The position numbers were made by a program, and so were the translations under genes. A stretch of 33,549 nucleotides of DNA from Methylacidimicrobium tartarophylax (GTDB lineage Bacteria > Verrucomicrobiota > Verrucomicrobiia > Methylacidiphilales > Methylacidiphilaceae), in assembly GCF_902143375.2 (NCBI RefSeq), contig NZ_CABFVA020000093.1, positions 1 to 33,549 of the forward strand, read 5' to 3'. Of this stretch, positions 8,346-17,420 are shown one piece after another (the first letter of the stretch is position 1; every line of letters starts with the position of its first letter). Below the pieces are notes generated by a model. The model did not search any database and had not been told where the DNA came from. It worked only from the letters and a program-made list of their open reading frames with translations.

Positions 8346-8486
8346 GGTCCCGGCTCCCCTGCAACGGGGCCGATGCGGCTTGAGGATGGCGGGTCTCCTT
8401 TCCCCGGTGTTGGATGCGGTGACGCGGAAGAAAGGGTGCTGCGTCCTGTTCGCTCAGCAAGGATGGGAAATGCCGATGGGGGTTCT

Positions 8487-9965
8487 ATGCCGCTCGCCGC
8501 TGCTGTCGACCTAGGATCCAACAGTTTCCATCTGCTCGTCATCCAGGAGGAGAAAGGGCAATTCCGGCCTATCGATCGGTTGAAAGAGCCGGTACGCTTA
8601 GCCGCGGGACTCGACGCTGCTGGGACCTTAAGCCGAGACGCCATGGATCGCGCCTTGCGATGTCTGGAGCGGTTCGGGCAGAGGTTAAAGCCGATTCCGC
8701 CATCGCGGGTGCGAGTCGCAGGAACCAATACCTTACGGAAGGCGCGGAACGCCGAAGAATTCATTCGGAAGGCCGAAAAGGCCCTCGGCCATTCGATCGA
8801 CGTCATTTCCGGCCATGAGGAGGCGCGTTTGATCTACTTGGGTGTTGCCCATGGCACCGAGGAGGACGGGCGATTGCGCTTGGTGGTGGACATCGGAGGA
8901 GGCAGTACGGAACTCATTCTGGGCAGGGGGCTGATACCGGAACGGATGGAAAGCCTGTTCATGGGTTGCGTCAGCATGAGCGGGGCCCACTTTGCCGACG
9001 GGGCGATCAGCCCCTCTCGTATGCGTCGGGCGGAACTGGAAGCTCTTCGTGAATTGGAGCCGATTGCAGCGACTTACCGGTCCGCAGGATGGGGAAGGGC
9101 CATCGGCTCCTCCGGAACGATTCTCGGCATTTTTGGCGTTGTTCAGGCAGAAGGATGGTCGACGCACGGCATCACGGCCGCTGCGCTTAAGAAGATCGAG
9201 AAGGCTCTGGTGGAAGCGGGCAGGGTGGACAAGCTCCCCTTTGGGGGTCTCGATGAAGAGAGGAAGCTCGTTCTCCCCGGGGGGGTAGCCATCCTCGTTG
9301 CGCTTTTCCAGGCTCTCGGCATCGGTGTGCTGGAAGTTTCGCACAGCGCTCTCCGGGAAGGTCTGCTTTACGATCTCTTGGGCAGGAACTCGGAGGCCGA
9401 TTCCCGGGAGACGACGGTGCGGAACCTAGCCGAGCAATTCCGCATCGATGCGCAGCAAGCCCATCGCGTGCAAAAGCTGGCTTTGAATCTCTTTGAGCAG
9501 GTAGCCGCGATCTGTCGATTCACGAAAGAAGACCGCCATTTTTTGTCCTGGGCAGCCCTTCTCCATGAAATTGGGCTCTTTATCGCTTATTCCCAATATC
9601 ATAAGCATGGTGCCTATATTCTGAGTCACATCGACATGCCGGGCTTTTCCCTCGGGGATCAGCAACGACTGGCCTTTCTGGTCCGGAGCCATCGCCGAAA
9701 GTATCCGGGGCAAGAGCTTCTTCTGCTTCGGGAGGCGGATCGGAATTCGACGTTTTGCTTGAGCATCCTGTTACGGATTGCGATCGTTTTGGCGCGGAGT
9801 CGGCAAGATCCTCTTCTCTTGGAGATCGGGATGGAGGGAGGAGAACGCCGTTGGAAGCTTCGGTTCCCGCCGAACTGGCTGACGGAGCACCCGCTGACGA
9901 AGGCCGACTTGGAAGCCGAAGCAGCTTACCTGGAGCCGCAGGGATTCCGATTACGCTTCGACTGA
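8487..9965 (+). CDS. ppx: Ppx/GppA-family phosphatase (exopolyphosphatase or pppGpp phosphatase)
   Basis: This is an ASKHA-fold phosphatase that degrades polyphosphate or converts pppGpp to ppGpp; sequence alone does not separate the two. From the ATG at 8487 it is 492 aa. The N-terminal phosphate loop is AVDLGSNSFHLLV (residues 6-18), VDIGGGSTEL lies near residue 133, and IGSSGTI near residue 205. A C-terminal HD-like helical region carries LLHEIGLFI with YHKHGAYIL, as in long Ppx proteins. ATGs at 8463 and 8373 are in frame; 8487 is chosen because the first strand begins just after it and GGGGG precedes it. It lies 141 nt after msrBA. Its 3' end overlaps the convergent cutA by 15 nt. Confidence 0.9.
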   Translation: MPLAAAVDLGSNSFHLLVIQEEKGQFRPIDRLKEPVRLAAGLDAAGTLSRDAMDRALRCLERFGQRLKPIPPSRVRVAGTNTLRKARNAEEFIRKAEKALGHSIDVISGHEEARLIYLGVAHGTEEDGRLRLVVDIGGGSTELILGRGLIPERMESLFMGCVSMSGAHFADGAISPSRMRRAELEALRELEPIAATYRSAGWGRAIGSSGTILGIFGVVQAEGWSTHGITAAALKKIEKALVEAGRVDKLPFGGLDEERKLVLPGGVAILVALFQALGIGVLEVSHSALREGLLYDLLGRNSEADSRETTVRNLAEQFRIDAQQAHRVQKLALNLFEQVAAICRFTKEDRHFLSWAALLHEIGLFIAYSQYHKHGAYILSHIDMPGFSLGDQQRLAFLVRSHRRKYPGQELLLLREADRNSTFCLSILLRIAIVLARSRQDPLLLEIGMEGGERRWKLRFPPNWLTEHPLTKADLEAEAAYLEPQGFRLRFD

Positions 9966-10283
9966 AGGCTTGGCAATCTCTGCCGTCCACCACCCGAGGT
10001 ATCGCTCTTCGACCTGCTCTGGAGAGAGGGCGACGATCTCCGGACACTCATAGCTATGAGTGTTTCGGACAACGGCTTGCAATTCATCCCATCGCTCTTT
10101 TGCACTCTTCACCAGCAAAAGGACTTCGTCGGCCTCTTCCCGCTTGCCGCGCCACCAGTAAAAGGAGCGGACTCCGGGCAGGAGGTTGACGCAAGACGCC
10201 GCTCGGGCCTCCAAGAGGGCCCGAGCGAGCCGTGCTCCCTCCTCGGAGGACGAGGCGGTGATGAGAACCAAAAGCGGCTTCAT
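9951..10283 (-). CDS. cutA: CutA1 family protein (divalent cation tolerance, PII-like fold)
   Basis: This is a small trimeric protein linked to divalent metal tolerance; its true biochemical role is unsettled in the literature. It is 110 aa, the usual length. Family features are the opening VLITASS strand, ARALLEARAASCVNLLPGVRSFYWW, and the late block NTHSYECPEIVALS. The start ATG overlaps the mnmA stop as ATGA at 10280-10283, so it is probably translated by coupling from mnmA. The C-terminal 15 nt overlap the end of the convergent ppx gene. Confidence 0.92.
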   Translation of the reverse strand: MKPLLVLITASSSEEGARLARALLEARAASCVNLLPGVRSFYWWRGKREEADEVLLLVKSAKERWDELQAVVRNTHSYECPEIVALSPEQVEERYLGWWTAEIAKPSVEA

Positions 10284-11386
10284 GGAGTAACCTCCTCTTG
10301 GTCTTCGTCGGTCGGTCGTTCAATCCATCCTCCCCCAAGCAAGAGATCATCGACGTAGCAGACGGCTGCCTGGCCTGGAGCGACACCCGCTTGAGGTGAC
10401 TCGAAATCCAGTCGAGCTCGCTGCTCGGAAAGGACGGTGAGCCGAGCCGGGGAGGGGGGGTAGTTGTATCTCACCTTGACGGTTACCGAAAGGGGTGTCG
10501 GCGGCGGCTGCTGCTGCCAGTTCGTCTCGCTTAAGAAACAGTGCGTCTGGTGGAGGGCCTCCCACGGGCCGACGACGATGCGTTGCTGCGCGGGATCAAT
10601 CGTGAGCACGTAGAGGGGTTCCCCTTGGCCTCCGGGAATTCCGCGCCGCTGACCGACGGTGTAAAATTCGATTCCCCGATGACGGCCGAGGGACCGACCG
10701 GAGAGGTCGACGATCTGTCCGACGTCGTTCTTTCCCTCGCCGATCCGTTTCGTCAAAAAAGCTCCGTACTGGTTGCCCGGAACGAAGCAGATCCCTTGGC
10801 TCTCTTCTTTGTCCCAGACCGATAGGCCCGCCTTCCGGGCAATGTTTCGCACCTCCTCTTTGGTGTAGTCGCCAAGAGGGGTCAGCATCCGATCCAGGGT
10901 CTTTCGCTCGAGGCGGAAGAGGAAATAGGTCTGGTCCTTCCGTTCCTCTTTGGGCCGTTTCAGCAGGACGCCTCCCGCTGTGTGTTCGATCCGGGCGTAG
11001 TGGCCGGTGGCCACATATTCCGCGCCCCACGCCTTCGCTTTTTGCGGAAGCCGGCCGAACTTCATCTTTTCGTTGCAGAGCACACACGGGTTGGGAGTAC
11101 GCCCTCCCTGGTATGCTTTCACAAAGGGTAAGATTACTTCCTCTTCGAATGCTTCGGCCTCATCGAGGACGAAGTAGGGAATTCCCAACCGATGAGCGAC
11201 GAGGCGTGCATCGGAGATCGACTGGGGCCCGCAGCATTTTTCCTGAGAATGAGAAATGCATGAGTCGGACCAGACCTTGAGGGTAACGCCGATCACCTCG
11301 TATCCTTGTTGTTGAAGAAGATAAGCGGCAACCGAGGAGTCGACTCCCCCGCTCATTCCTACGACGACTCTGGTCTTGGTCGACAT
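10280..11386 (-). CDS. mnmA: tRNA-specific 2-thiouridylase MnmA
   Basis: This enzyme makes the 2-thiouridine at wobble position 34 of tRNAs for Lys, Glu and Gln, using ATP and a persulfide relayed from IscS-type desulfurases. It is 368 aa. The PP-loop SGGVDSS is at residues 12-18. The catalytic pair is Cys101 (TPNPCVLCN) and Cys200 (SQGICFVPG), and the tRNA-recognition region includes ATGHYARI. An additional CC pair at 51-52 lies in the SQEKCCG loop seen in many bacterial MnmA proteins. The ATG at 11386 has a purine-rich GGGAAGAG upstream. It follows clpX by 87 nt and couples into cutA. Confidence 0.96.
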   Translation of the reverse strand: MSTKTRVVVGMSGGVDSSVAAYLLQQQGYEVIGVTLKVWSDSCISHSQEKCCGPQSISDARLVAHRLGIPYFVLDEAEAFEEEVILPFVKAYQGGRTPNPCVLCNEKMKFGRLPQKAKAWGAEYVATGHYARIEHTAGGVLLKRPKEERKDQTYFLFRLERKTLDRMLTPLGDYTKEEVRNIARKAGLSVWDKEESQGICFVPGNQYGAFLTKRIGEGKNDVGQIVDLSGRSLGRHRGIEFYTVGQRRGIPGGQGEPLYVLTIDPAQQRIVVGPWEALHQTHCFLSETNWQQQPPPTPLSVTVKVRYNYPPSPARLTVLSEQRARLDFESPQAGVAPGQAAVCYVDDLLLGGGWIERPTDEDQEEVTP

Positions 11387-11473
11387 TCTCTCTTCCCTGG
11401 GTTGGCGGTCCGACGAATCCGCAGAGGTCCAGCGTTCTTATCCGGTTGGGGTCGCGAAGCCGGACGATTTGTC

Positions 11474-12736
11474 TCAGGCTGCTTCTCGTTCGGAGCGGCG
11501 GCGAAGGATGGGCAGACGCTTCCCTTCTACGACGGGGCGGCTGATGATGACTTCTTCCAGGTCGGTTCGGGAGGGCAGATCATACATGACTTCCAGCATG
11601 ATCTTTTCCAGCGCGGCGCGAAGGCCGCGCGCACCCGTCCCCTTCCGGATGGCCTCTTGGGCGAGCAGCCGCAGGGCGTCTTTGGTCAGGGAGAGCTTCA
11701 CCTGGTCCATCGCCAACAGTTTCGCGTACTGTTTGACCAGTGCATTCTTTGGCTCTGTGAGAACGCAGACGAGCTCTTCCTCGCTCAATGCCTGCAGCCA
11801 GGAAACAATCGGCAGTCGGCCGACAAATTCCGGGATCATTCCGTACTGGATGAGATCTTCCGGCTCGATCTCCACCTCGGCGGCTTCGGTCTGCTCGACC
11901 TGAGGCGGCCCGGAAAAGCCGAGGCGGCCGTTGCCGCGGCGGCGAGCAACCATCTTATCGAGACCGACGAAGGCTCCTCCGCAGATGAATAGGATATGTT
12001 GTGTGTTCACGCGGATGCATTCCTGCTGGGGATGCTTCCTTCCGCCCTGGGGTGGCACATGGCAGACCGTGCCCTCGAGCATCTTGAGCATGGCCTGCTG
12101 CACGCCTTCGCCGGACACGTCACGAGTGATCGACGGACTCTCGCTCTTTCGAGCGATCTTATCGATCTCGTCGAGATAGACGATGCCCATCTCCGCCCGT
12201 TTCACATCAAAATTTGCGTTCTGGAGCAGTCGGAGAAGGACGCTTTCGACATCCTCGCCTACGTAGCCGGCTTCCGTGAGGGATGTCGCATCGGCCAGGC
12301 AAAAGGGAACATCGAGCATTCGAGCAAGGGTGCGGGCCAAAAGGGTCTTGCCCGACCCGGTCGGCCCAACGAGCAGGATGTTGCTCTTTTCGATCTCTAC
12401 GTCGGGGTGCTTATCTAGGCGGTTTCCCTCTCCTGTACCGCTTCCCAGCGTCGTGAGCCGCTTGTAATGATTATGGACGGCGACCGAGAGAACCTTCTTC
12501 GCCCGTCGCTGACCGATCACATATCGATCCAGAAATCGATGAATCTCCGTTGGCTTCGGAATCGCCATCGCCCCAACGGAAGGGGCATCCCCTTTTCCCT
12601 CCCGCTCGAGAATGTCTTTGCAGACATTGATGCAGCTATCACAGATGTAGACGCCCGGCCCCGAAATCAGCTTGCGAACCTCCGCATGGCTTCTTCCGCA
12701 AAAAGAGCACATGGTTACCTGAACGGGGCGCGCCAT
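11474..12736 (-). CDS. clpX: ATP-dependent Clp protease ATP-binding subunit ClpX
   Basis: ClpX is the AAA+ unfoldase that feeds tagged proteins, including SsrA-tagged ones, to ClpP. It is 420 aa. The N-terminal zinc-binding domain has C10, C13, C32 and C35. Walker A is GPTGSGKT at 124-131 and Walker B YLDEID near 187-192. The pore loop GYVG is at 157-160, an RKH loop at 233-235, and an LGF loop near 272-274 should dock on ClpP. It sits 9 nt after clpP in the standard tig-clpP-clpX order. smpB, part of the tagging machinery that supplies ClpXP substrates, is near the other end of the window. Confidence 0.97.
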   Translation of the reverse strand: MARPVQVTMCSFCGRSHAEVRKLISGPGVYICDSCINVCKDILEREGKGDAPSVGAMAIPKPTEIHRFLDRYVIGQRRAKKVLSVAVHNHYKRLTTLGSGTGEGNRLDKHPDVEIEKSNILLVGPTGSGKTLLARTLARMLDVPFCLADATSLTEAGYVGEDVESVLLRLLQNANFDVKRAEMGIVYLDEIDKIARKSESPSITRDVSGEGVQQAMLKMLEGTVCHVPPQGGRKHPQQECIRVNTQHILFICGGAFVGLDKMVARRRGNGRLGFSGPPQVEQTEAAEVEIEPEDLIQYGMIPEFVGRLPIVSWLQALSEEELVCVLTEPKNALVKQYAKLLAMDQVKLSLTKDALRLLAQEAIRKGTGARGLRAALEKIMLEVMYDLPSRTDLEEVIISRPVVEGKRLPILRRRSEREAA

Positions 12737-12745
12737 GGATGACTC

Positions 12746-13384
12746 CTACGCGATGGTCGGCTCGGGTACTTGTGGGATGGTGACTTTGGTTTTTACCACT
12801 TCGTCGACGATCCCGTACTCCTTCGCTTCGTCGGCCGACATGAAGAAATCTCGATCGGTGTCCTTTACCAGCCTCTCCAGGGGCTGGCCGGTATGCATCG
12901 CCAAGATCTGATTGAGTTGACGTTTGGTCCGCAGAATTTCCTTGGCCTGAATGCTGATGTCCGAAGCTTGTCCTTGGGCTCCTCCCAGCGGTTGATGAAT
13001 CATGATCCGGGCATTGGGCAAGGCAAAGCGTTTGCCTTTGCTTCCCGCAGCTAAAAGAACGGCTGCCATGCTTGCCGCCTGGCCGATGCAATAGGTGGCG
13101 ACATCGCAACTGATGAACTGGAGCGTGTCGTAGATCGCCATGCCGGCGGTGACGTATCCGCCGGGAGAATGGATGTAGATGCTCACATCCTTCTTTGGGT
13201 CTTCCATTTGGAGGAAAAGCAGCTGCGCAATGACGACGTTGGCAATCATGTCGTCGATGGGAACGCCCAAGAAGATGATGCGATCTTTCAGTAGCCGGGA
13301 ATAGACGTCGTATCGACGCTCTTCTCGGCCAATCTGCTCAATGACGGACGGAATGATCTGTGCGGTGAACCGTTGCTCTGTCAT
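12746..13384 (-). CDS. clpP: ATP-dependent Clp protease proteolytic subunit ClpP
   Basis: ClpP is the tetradecameric serine peptidase of ClpXP/ClpAP. It is 212 aa. The catalytic triad is complete: Ser105 in GQAASMAA, His130 in MIHQP and Asp179, with exactly the spacing of the E. coli enzyme. IHSPGG and AMHTGQ regions are also normal. The short N-terminal segment before [17 protein letters not shown] probably includes a propeptide. The start ATG overlaps the tig stop codon as ATGA. clpX follows 9 nt later, so the three genes form one unit. Confidence 0.97.
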   Translation of the reverse strand: MTEQRFTAQIIPSVIEQIGREERRYDVYSRLLKDRIIFLGVPIDDMIANVVIAQLLFLQMEDPKKDVSIYIHSPGGYVTAGMAIYDTLQFISCDVATYCIGQAASMAAVLLAAGSKGKRFALPNARIMIHQPLGGAQGQASDISIQAKEILRTKRQLNQILAMHTGQPLERLVKDTDRDFFMSADEAKEYGIVDEVVKTKVTIPQVPEPTIA

Positions 13385-14682
13385 ACGGAGGCAACCTTGG
13401 CTTTTTCGATGAGGAAGTCCATTACTTTCTCCAGCAAGATCTGTCTTTTTAGGGCCTCTAAGCTTTCGCGCGGGACTCGCTGGATGAATTGCCGTGGAGG
13501 GAGATTCTGGCGATGCGCGAGCGAAGCAACCGCTCGGGAGAACTCCTCGTCGCTGACCGTAACCGATTCGTTCTTCGCAATCCGGTCGATGAGAAATCGG
13601 AGTTTGACCCGTTGAGCGCCCAGCCGTCGAGCGTTCGAGAAGATTTCCCCTTTCTTCTCCTCGAGCACGGCCAGGGGAATGCCGCGTTCCTGATTTTCCG
13701 CAACGACTTCTCGAACGGCGTTTGCCGTTTCTTCTTCGACCAGCGACTCCGGCAGCGGGAACTCCACCGATCCGAGGAGGGAATTCAGAATATGATTGCT
13801 CTGTTCGCGCCGCGCGCCCCGCTTTTTCTCCGTTTCCACCGCGGATTGCACCATGGAAAGGAGTCCGGACTGATCGGTCCCGGCAATCTCTTTGGCGAGG
13901 TCATCGGATAGAGAAGGAATATGGCGTTCCTTGAGCGCCGAAAGGGTGATGGAATACTCTGCGGTCTTTCCGCGCAGAGGCTCAAAAAACCAGTCTTCCG
14001 GAAAGCGAACAGAAATCTGTCGGGTCTGCCCAATCTCCATTCCGAGGACTCCTTCCGTGAACCCGGGAACGAAGACGCCCGGCTTCACCAGGAGCCACTG
14101 GTCTTCGGCCCCCGCCAGAATGCCTGCGGCGGGGAGAACGTCTTTCATGCGCTGGCCATCGATGGTCGCTTCGTACCGAAGAACCGCATAGTCGCCTTCG
14201 GACAACGGGCGAGCCGGCACGTCGGTAAACGTGGCACGTGCTTCCAGGAGCTTGTCGACCGCCTGACCCACTTCCTCCTTGCTCACCTCGGTTTCCGTTC
14301 GAGGAAGGGCTGTTGCCGAGTAATCGGGCAGGGTAAAGGCGGGAGCGCAATCGACCAGAACCGCAAAGGAAAAGGAAAGCCCGCTTAGATAGCGTGCGTC
14401 CTCGGTTCCTAGCGCCCGGACTACGTCGATCTGCTGCTTTTGAATGGCTTCTCGAAGACCACGGGTCACGAGCATCTTCTGCAGCTCTTCGTCGATCTCC
14501 TTCTGAAACTGTTTCTCGACCAGCGGAATGGGAGCTTTCCCTGGCCGGTAACCCGGCAGCCGCGCGATTTGGGTGAAGCGCCCAACCACTTCCTTCCGGA
14601 CTTGGGTGACCTCGTCGGCGGAAACCTCGATGCGGAGTCGCTTCCGGCAGGGGGTTAGCTCCTCGATCTGAACCGTTACCAT
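13381..14682 (-). CDS. tig: Trigger factor (ribosome-associated chaperone/prolyl isomerase)
   Basis: Trigger factor binds the ribosomal exit tunnel and shelters nascent chains. It is 433 aa, the usual length. The ribosome-binding signature, normally GFRxGKxP, is here GYRPGKAP at residues 44-51, with Tyr replacing Phe. An FKBP-like prolyl isomerase domain follows (about 150-245), then the helical C-terminal arms. It lies 49 nt after trxB and overlaps clpP by 4 nt. The AT-rich 49-nt spacer before it could hold its own promoter, but I see no clear boxes. Confidence 0.95.
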   Translation of the reverse strand: MVTVQIEELTPCRKRLRIEVSADEVTQVRKEVVGRFTQIARLPGYRPGKAPIPLVEKQFQKEIDEELQKMLVTRGLREAIQKQQIDVVRALGTEDARYLSGLSFSFAVLVDCAPAFTLPDYSATALPRTETEVSKEEVGQAVDKLLEARATFTDVPARPLSEGDYAVLRYEATIDGQRMKDVLPAAGILAGAEDQWLLVKPGVFVPGFTEGVLGMEIGQTRQISVRFPEDWFFEPLRGKTAEYSITLSALKERHIPSLSDDLAKEIAGTDQSGLLSMVQSAVETEKKRGARREQSNHILNSLLGSVEFPLPESLVEEETANAVREVVAENQERGIPLAVLEEKKGEIFSNARRLGAQRVKLRFLIDRIAKNESVTVSDEEFSRAVASLAHRQNLPPRQFIQRVPRESLEALKRQILLEKVMDFLIEKAKVASV

Positions 14683-14731
14683 GTTGGCTTTCTTGTAAAA
14701 AGGTTGAGTTTATCCCTTGGGCACCCTCGAA

Positions 14732-15676
14732 TCAAGCGTCGGAAGGCGTGGGGAGCGCGGAGAGATAGCGTTCCGCATCCAGGGCGGCCATGCAGCCCAT
14801 TCCCGCCGCCGTCACCGCTTGCCGATAGGTGAAATCGACGCAGTCCCCTGCCGCAAATACTCCGGGCTGGCTCGTCCGGGAGCCGTCGTGAACGCGGATA
14901 TAGCCGTGTTCGTCCAGGTCGATCTGCCCCTGAAAACACTCGGTGCTGGGTTGGTGTCCAATGGCGACGAAAAGGGCCGCGCAAGAGAGCGAACTCTCCT
15001 TGCCCGCGTGCAGATCACGGAGACTTAAACCCGTGAGTTTGCCCTCGTCACATCCCACCACCTCGGTGACCACGGTGTTCCACACCGGTCGGATCTTGGG
15101 GTCGCTCAGAACGCGATTGGCCATGATCGGAGAGGCGCGCAATCGATCCCGCCGGTGGATTAAGTAGACTTCAGAGGCGAAACGGGTCAAGTAGAGAGCT
15201 TCCTCGCAGGCGGAATCGCCTCCGCCCACGACCACCATGGCTTGATTGCGAAACGCGGGAAGGGCACCGTCGCAGGTCGCGCAATAGCTGACTCCTCGCG
15301 TCTCCAACTCCGTTTCTCCTGGTACATCCAGATGCTTAGGACGCGCTCCCACGGCGAGGATCACGGCTTTGGCTTTCAGCACCCTATCCTCGAGCACGAC
15401 TTGCTTGAAGCCATCGGAGAGTCGGGTGTGGGTTACCGTTGCCATGGAGAGGACACGCGCTCCAAAACGCTTGGCCTGTTCTTCCATGGCAACCATCAGT
15501 TCGGGTCCCTGTATCCCTTGAGGAAAACCGGGGAAATTTTCGACAAGAGTAGTGGTCGTCAAAAGCCCCCCCGGCTCTGTTCCTGTGATGACGAGCGGGC
15601 GAAGGTTCGCGCGCGCGGCGTAGATTGCCGCCGTCCAACCGGCGCAACCGGAACCGATGATGATGAGTTCTTCCAT
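14732..15676 (-). CDS. trxB: Thioredoxin reductase
   Basis: This FAD/NADPH enzyme keeps thioredoxin reduced, and so indirectly supports Msr enzymes such as the msrBA product. It is 314 aa from the ATG at 15676. The FAD-binding GSGCAG is at residues 8-13, the redox pair Cys132/Cys135 lies in CATCDGALP, the NADPH motif GGGDSACEEA is at 151-160, and a C-terminal FAD segment GVFAAGDCVD follows. The frame is open back to an ATG at 15715, but the 15676 start places the first FAD strand at the N-terminus as in the family. It heads the minus-strand run trxB-tig-clpP-clpX. Confidence 0.95.
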   Translation of the reverse strand: MEELIIIGSGCAGWTAAIYAARANLRPLVITGTEPGGLLTTTTLVENFPGFPQGIQGPELMVAMEEQAKRFGARVLSMATVTHTRLSDGFKQVVLEDRVLKAKAVILAVGARPKHLDVPGETELETRGVSYCATCDGALPAFRNQAMVVVGGGDSACEEALYLTRFASEVYLIHRRDRLRASPIMANRVLSDPKIRPVWNTVVTEVVGCDEGKLTGLSLRDLHAGKESSLSCAALFVAIGHQPSTECFQGQIDLDEHGYIRVHDGSRTSQPGVFAAGDCVDFTYRQAVTAAGMGCMAALDAERYLSALPTPSDA

Positions 15677-16100
15677 GGCGAGATCGATATAAGCGGTTCG
15701 CGAGGGATGGCGCAAGTCCTTGAATGAATCCCTCCGATCGAGCGATATTTCGTCGAATCACAAGCCGGAAATCGTTGAAGAGAAGGAGTTCATTCATAAG
15801 GCTAGCTTCTCGCCGCGGTAGATTCAATCATTCCCTGGAGGAACTGCAGTCGCTCTCTCCTCTATCGGAGAAGAGGTTGACGAGCTAATGTCCGGCAAGC
15901 TATGAGAACGCCTGGATTCAAATCCTCTTCCGGAGGCATTTCGAAAGTGAGCTTTCCGCGCCGGCGTCGCGGGTTTGGGGGGGGCTCGAAAGCTCCCGTC
16001 TGGATCTTGCGAAGAAAATGCAGTCGAATCAGGTTCGAAAAGGGAGTTACTTTTGCAAAGACTGCCTAAATCCGGTGGTCATCAAGGATCCGATTAGGTT
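15677..16100. other. 424-bp divergent intergenic region
   Basis: This region separates trxB (minus) from the unknown gene at 16101 (plus). It should hold both promoters, but I see no convincing -35/-10 pairs. It contains an imperfect hairpin around 15851-15873 (CTCTCTCC against GGAGAAGAG), an eight-G tract (15977-15984) inside a hairpin, and weak plus-strand coding signal in its second half, described separately. No known RNA family was recognised. Confidence 0.5.
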
Positions 16101-16104
16101 TTGA
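15889..16104 (+). other. Cryptic small reading frame, possibly a disrupted or phase-variable gene
   Basis: An open frame of 71 codons runs from just after a TAA to a TGA at 16102-16104. I count roughly 53, 44 and 63 percent GC at codon positions 1, 2 and 3, a pattern expected of real coding DNA in a GC-rich genome. Its stop overlaps the TTG start of the next gene as TTGA, as in a coupled pair. The C-terminal end reads SYFCKDCLNPVVIKD, resembling half of a zinc ribbon. The only standard start in frame is the ATG at 16018 (28 codons). A second frame opens with ATG at 15902 and would join this one if the G8 tract at 15977-15984 had one more G. It could be a pseudogene, a slippage-controlled gene, or chance. 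Confidence 0.25.
15980..15997 (+). repeat. Hairpin with G8 tract
   Basis: A 7-bp stem (15980-15986 with 15991-15997, one G-T pair) closes on a CGAA loop. The left arm is part of a run of eight G residues at 15977-15984, the kind of tract prone to polymerase slippage. It lies about 100 nt before the unknown gene at 16101. Confidence 0.4.
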
Positions 16105-17420
16105 ACGCCAACGATCGATTGTCGCTGCTGCGCAGCGGGATGCCGACTTCCGGGCTACTCGCCGAGAAGGAATGGCGCGCGAGCGATGCCGCATTCCCCC
16201 TAAGCGAGCGGCATGTCACTTTGTTAGGGAGGTTGGGTCCGGTTCTGCAGCACTTTGTGCAGGGTTGCAATCTTCTCTACCGATGGAGCGTGCAGGGGAA
16301 GGCTCCGACCTGGATTGCCGATCTTCTCGATCGAGGTAAGCCTCCAGAACTGGTTGCCCTCTCTCGGCGCCCTGCACTAGCGAACCTGATTCCGCGCGTG
16401 ATTCGGCCCGATCTTCTCTGGACGGAGTCGGGCTTTGCCCTTTGCGAGTTGGATAGCGTGCCGGGAGGTATTGGGGTGACGGCCTGGTTGCAGGAACAAT
16501 TCTCCCTCTGGGATTCGGCTCTTCTGGGAGGAGCCGGCAAGATGAAGGAAGGGTTTGCCCGCCTCTTCCCGACGGGAGACGTCGTGGTTTCCGAGGAAGC
16601 TTCTTCCTATCGGCCTGAAATGGAGTATTTAGTGGGAGCCGATCGGGTGTGCGCAGCGGAAGACTATCGCTGCAGCGACCGAGCGATCTACCGCTTTTTC
16701 GAGTGCTTCGACTGGGAAAGGCTCTCCACGATCCGAGAGAGCTTCGATCCAGATCGAGTCCCGATGACGCCGCCGCCGAAGCCCTACTTGGAAGAAAAGC
16801 TGTGGCTTGCCCTCTTCTGGTTCCGGCCGCTGCGGGATTTTTGGCGGCGTCAGCTCACGGACAAGGGATTCCAACTCCTGCGGGAAATCATTCCTCAGAG
16901 CTGGATCCTTGATCCATCTCCTCTTCCGCCGCAGGCGGTCTATCCAGGCTTGGAGATCAACGATTGGCGGGAACTCGGCCATTTTAGCCAATCGGAAAGA
17001 GATCTGGTCCTCAAGGTATCTGGTTTTTCTCCTTTAGCTTGGGGTTCGCGGGGAGTCTTTGTGGGATCCGATTTGGCCCAAGCCGAGTGGCAGAAACGGA
17101 TCGAACATGCGCTTGAGGAGTTTGGATCCCATCCTTGGCTTTTGCAGCGATTTGCCAAGGGCGCGCTCGTCGAACATCGATTTTTTACGTCGAGTGGAGA
17201 GGAAGAACGAATGACCGGGCGCGTCAGAATTTCTCCCTACTATTTCGTATTGGACGGAAAAACAGAACTCGGCGGCGCCTTGGCAACCATCTGTCCCGCA
17301 GACAAGAAACTGGTTCACGGAATGCGCGATGCGATTCTCGTTCCTGCTACCCGGATGGAGGGAGCGGCTGAACCGACGAGACCCCGTGATCGCGATAGAA
17401 AGATGGGCGTTGTCCCGTGA
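16101..17420 (+). CDS. Conserved-looking protein of unknown function, possibly ATP-grasp-like
   Basis: I do not recognise this 439-aa protein with certainty. It is soluble, with no signal peptide or membrane segment. Near residues 101-130 it has a conserved-looking block, IRPDLLW followed by ELDSVPGGIGVTAWL. Near residues 300-360 the block LVLKVSGFSPLAWGSRGV followed by LLQRF, and later RISPYYFVLDG, resemble the lysine-bearing nucleotide-binding and final acidic segments of ATP-grasp ligases, possibly circularly permuted. That is a weak resemblance by eye. The TTG at 16101 is taken as start because an in-frame TAG lies just upstream and it overlaps a small frame's stop as TTGA; ATG at 16140 (426 aa) is the alternative. 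Its stop overlaps the sucC GTG start by 4 nt, so it should be co-expressed with succinyl-CoA synthetase. Confidence 0.6.
   Translation: MNANDRLSLLRSGMPTSGLLAEKEWRASDAAFPLSERHVTLLGRLGPVLQHFVQGCNLLYRWSVQGKAPTWIADLLDRGKPPELVALSRRPALANLIPRVIRPDLLWTESGFALCELDSVPGGIGVTAWLQEQFSLWDSALLGGAGKMKEGFARLFPTGDVVVSEEASSYRPEMEYLVGADRVCAAEDYRCSDRAIYRFFECFDWERLSTIRESFDPDRVPMTPPPKPYLEEKLWLALFWFRPLRDFWRRQLTDKGFQLLREIIPQSWILDPSPLPPQAVYPGLEINDWRELGHFSQSERDLVLKVSGFSPLAWGSRGVFVGSDLAQAEWQKRIEHALEEFGSHPWLLQRFAKGALVEHRFFTSSGEEERMTGRVRISPYYFVLDGKTELGGALATICPADKKLVHGMRDAILVPATRMEGAAEPTRPRDRDRKMGVVP

Noticed and set aside
15905-15940. tRNA-like T-arm (GGATTCAAATCC) in the trxB divergent spacer
   Set aside because: The loop looks right, but the flanking bases do not form a 5-bp T-stem and no matching acceptor or anticodon arm could be built on either strand.
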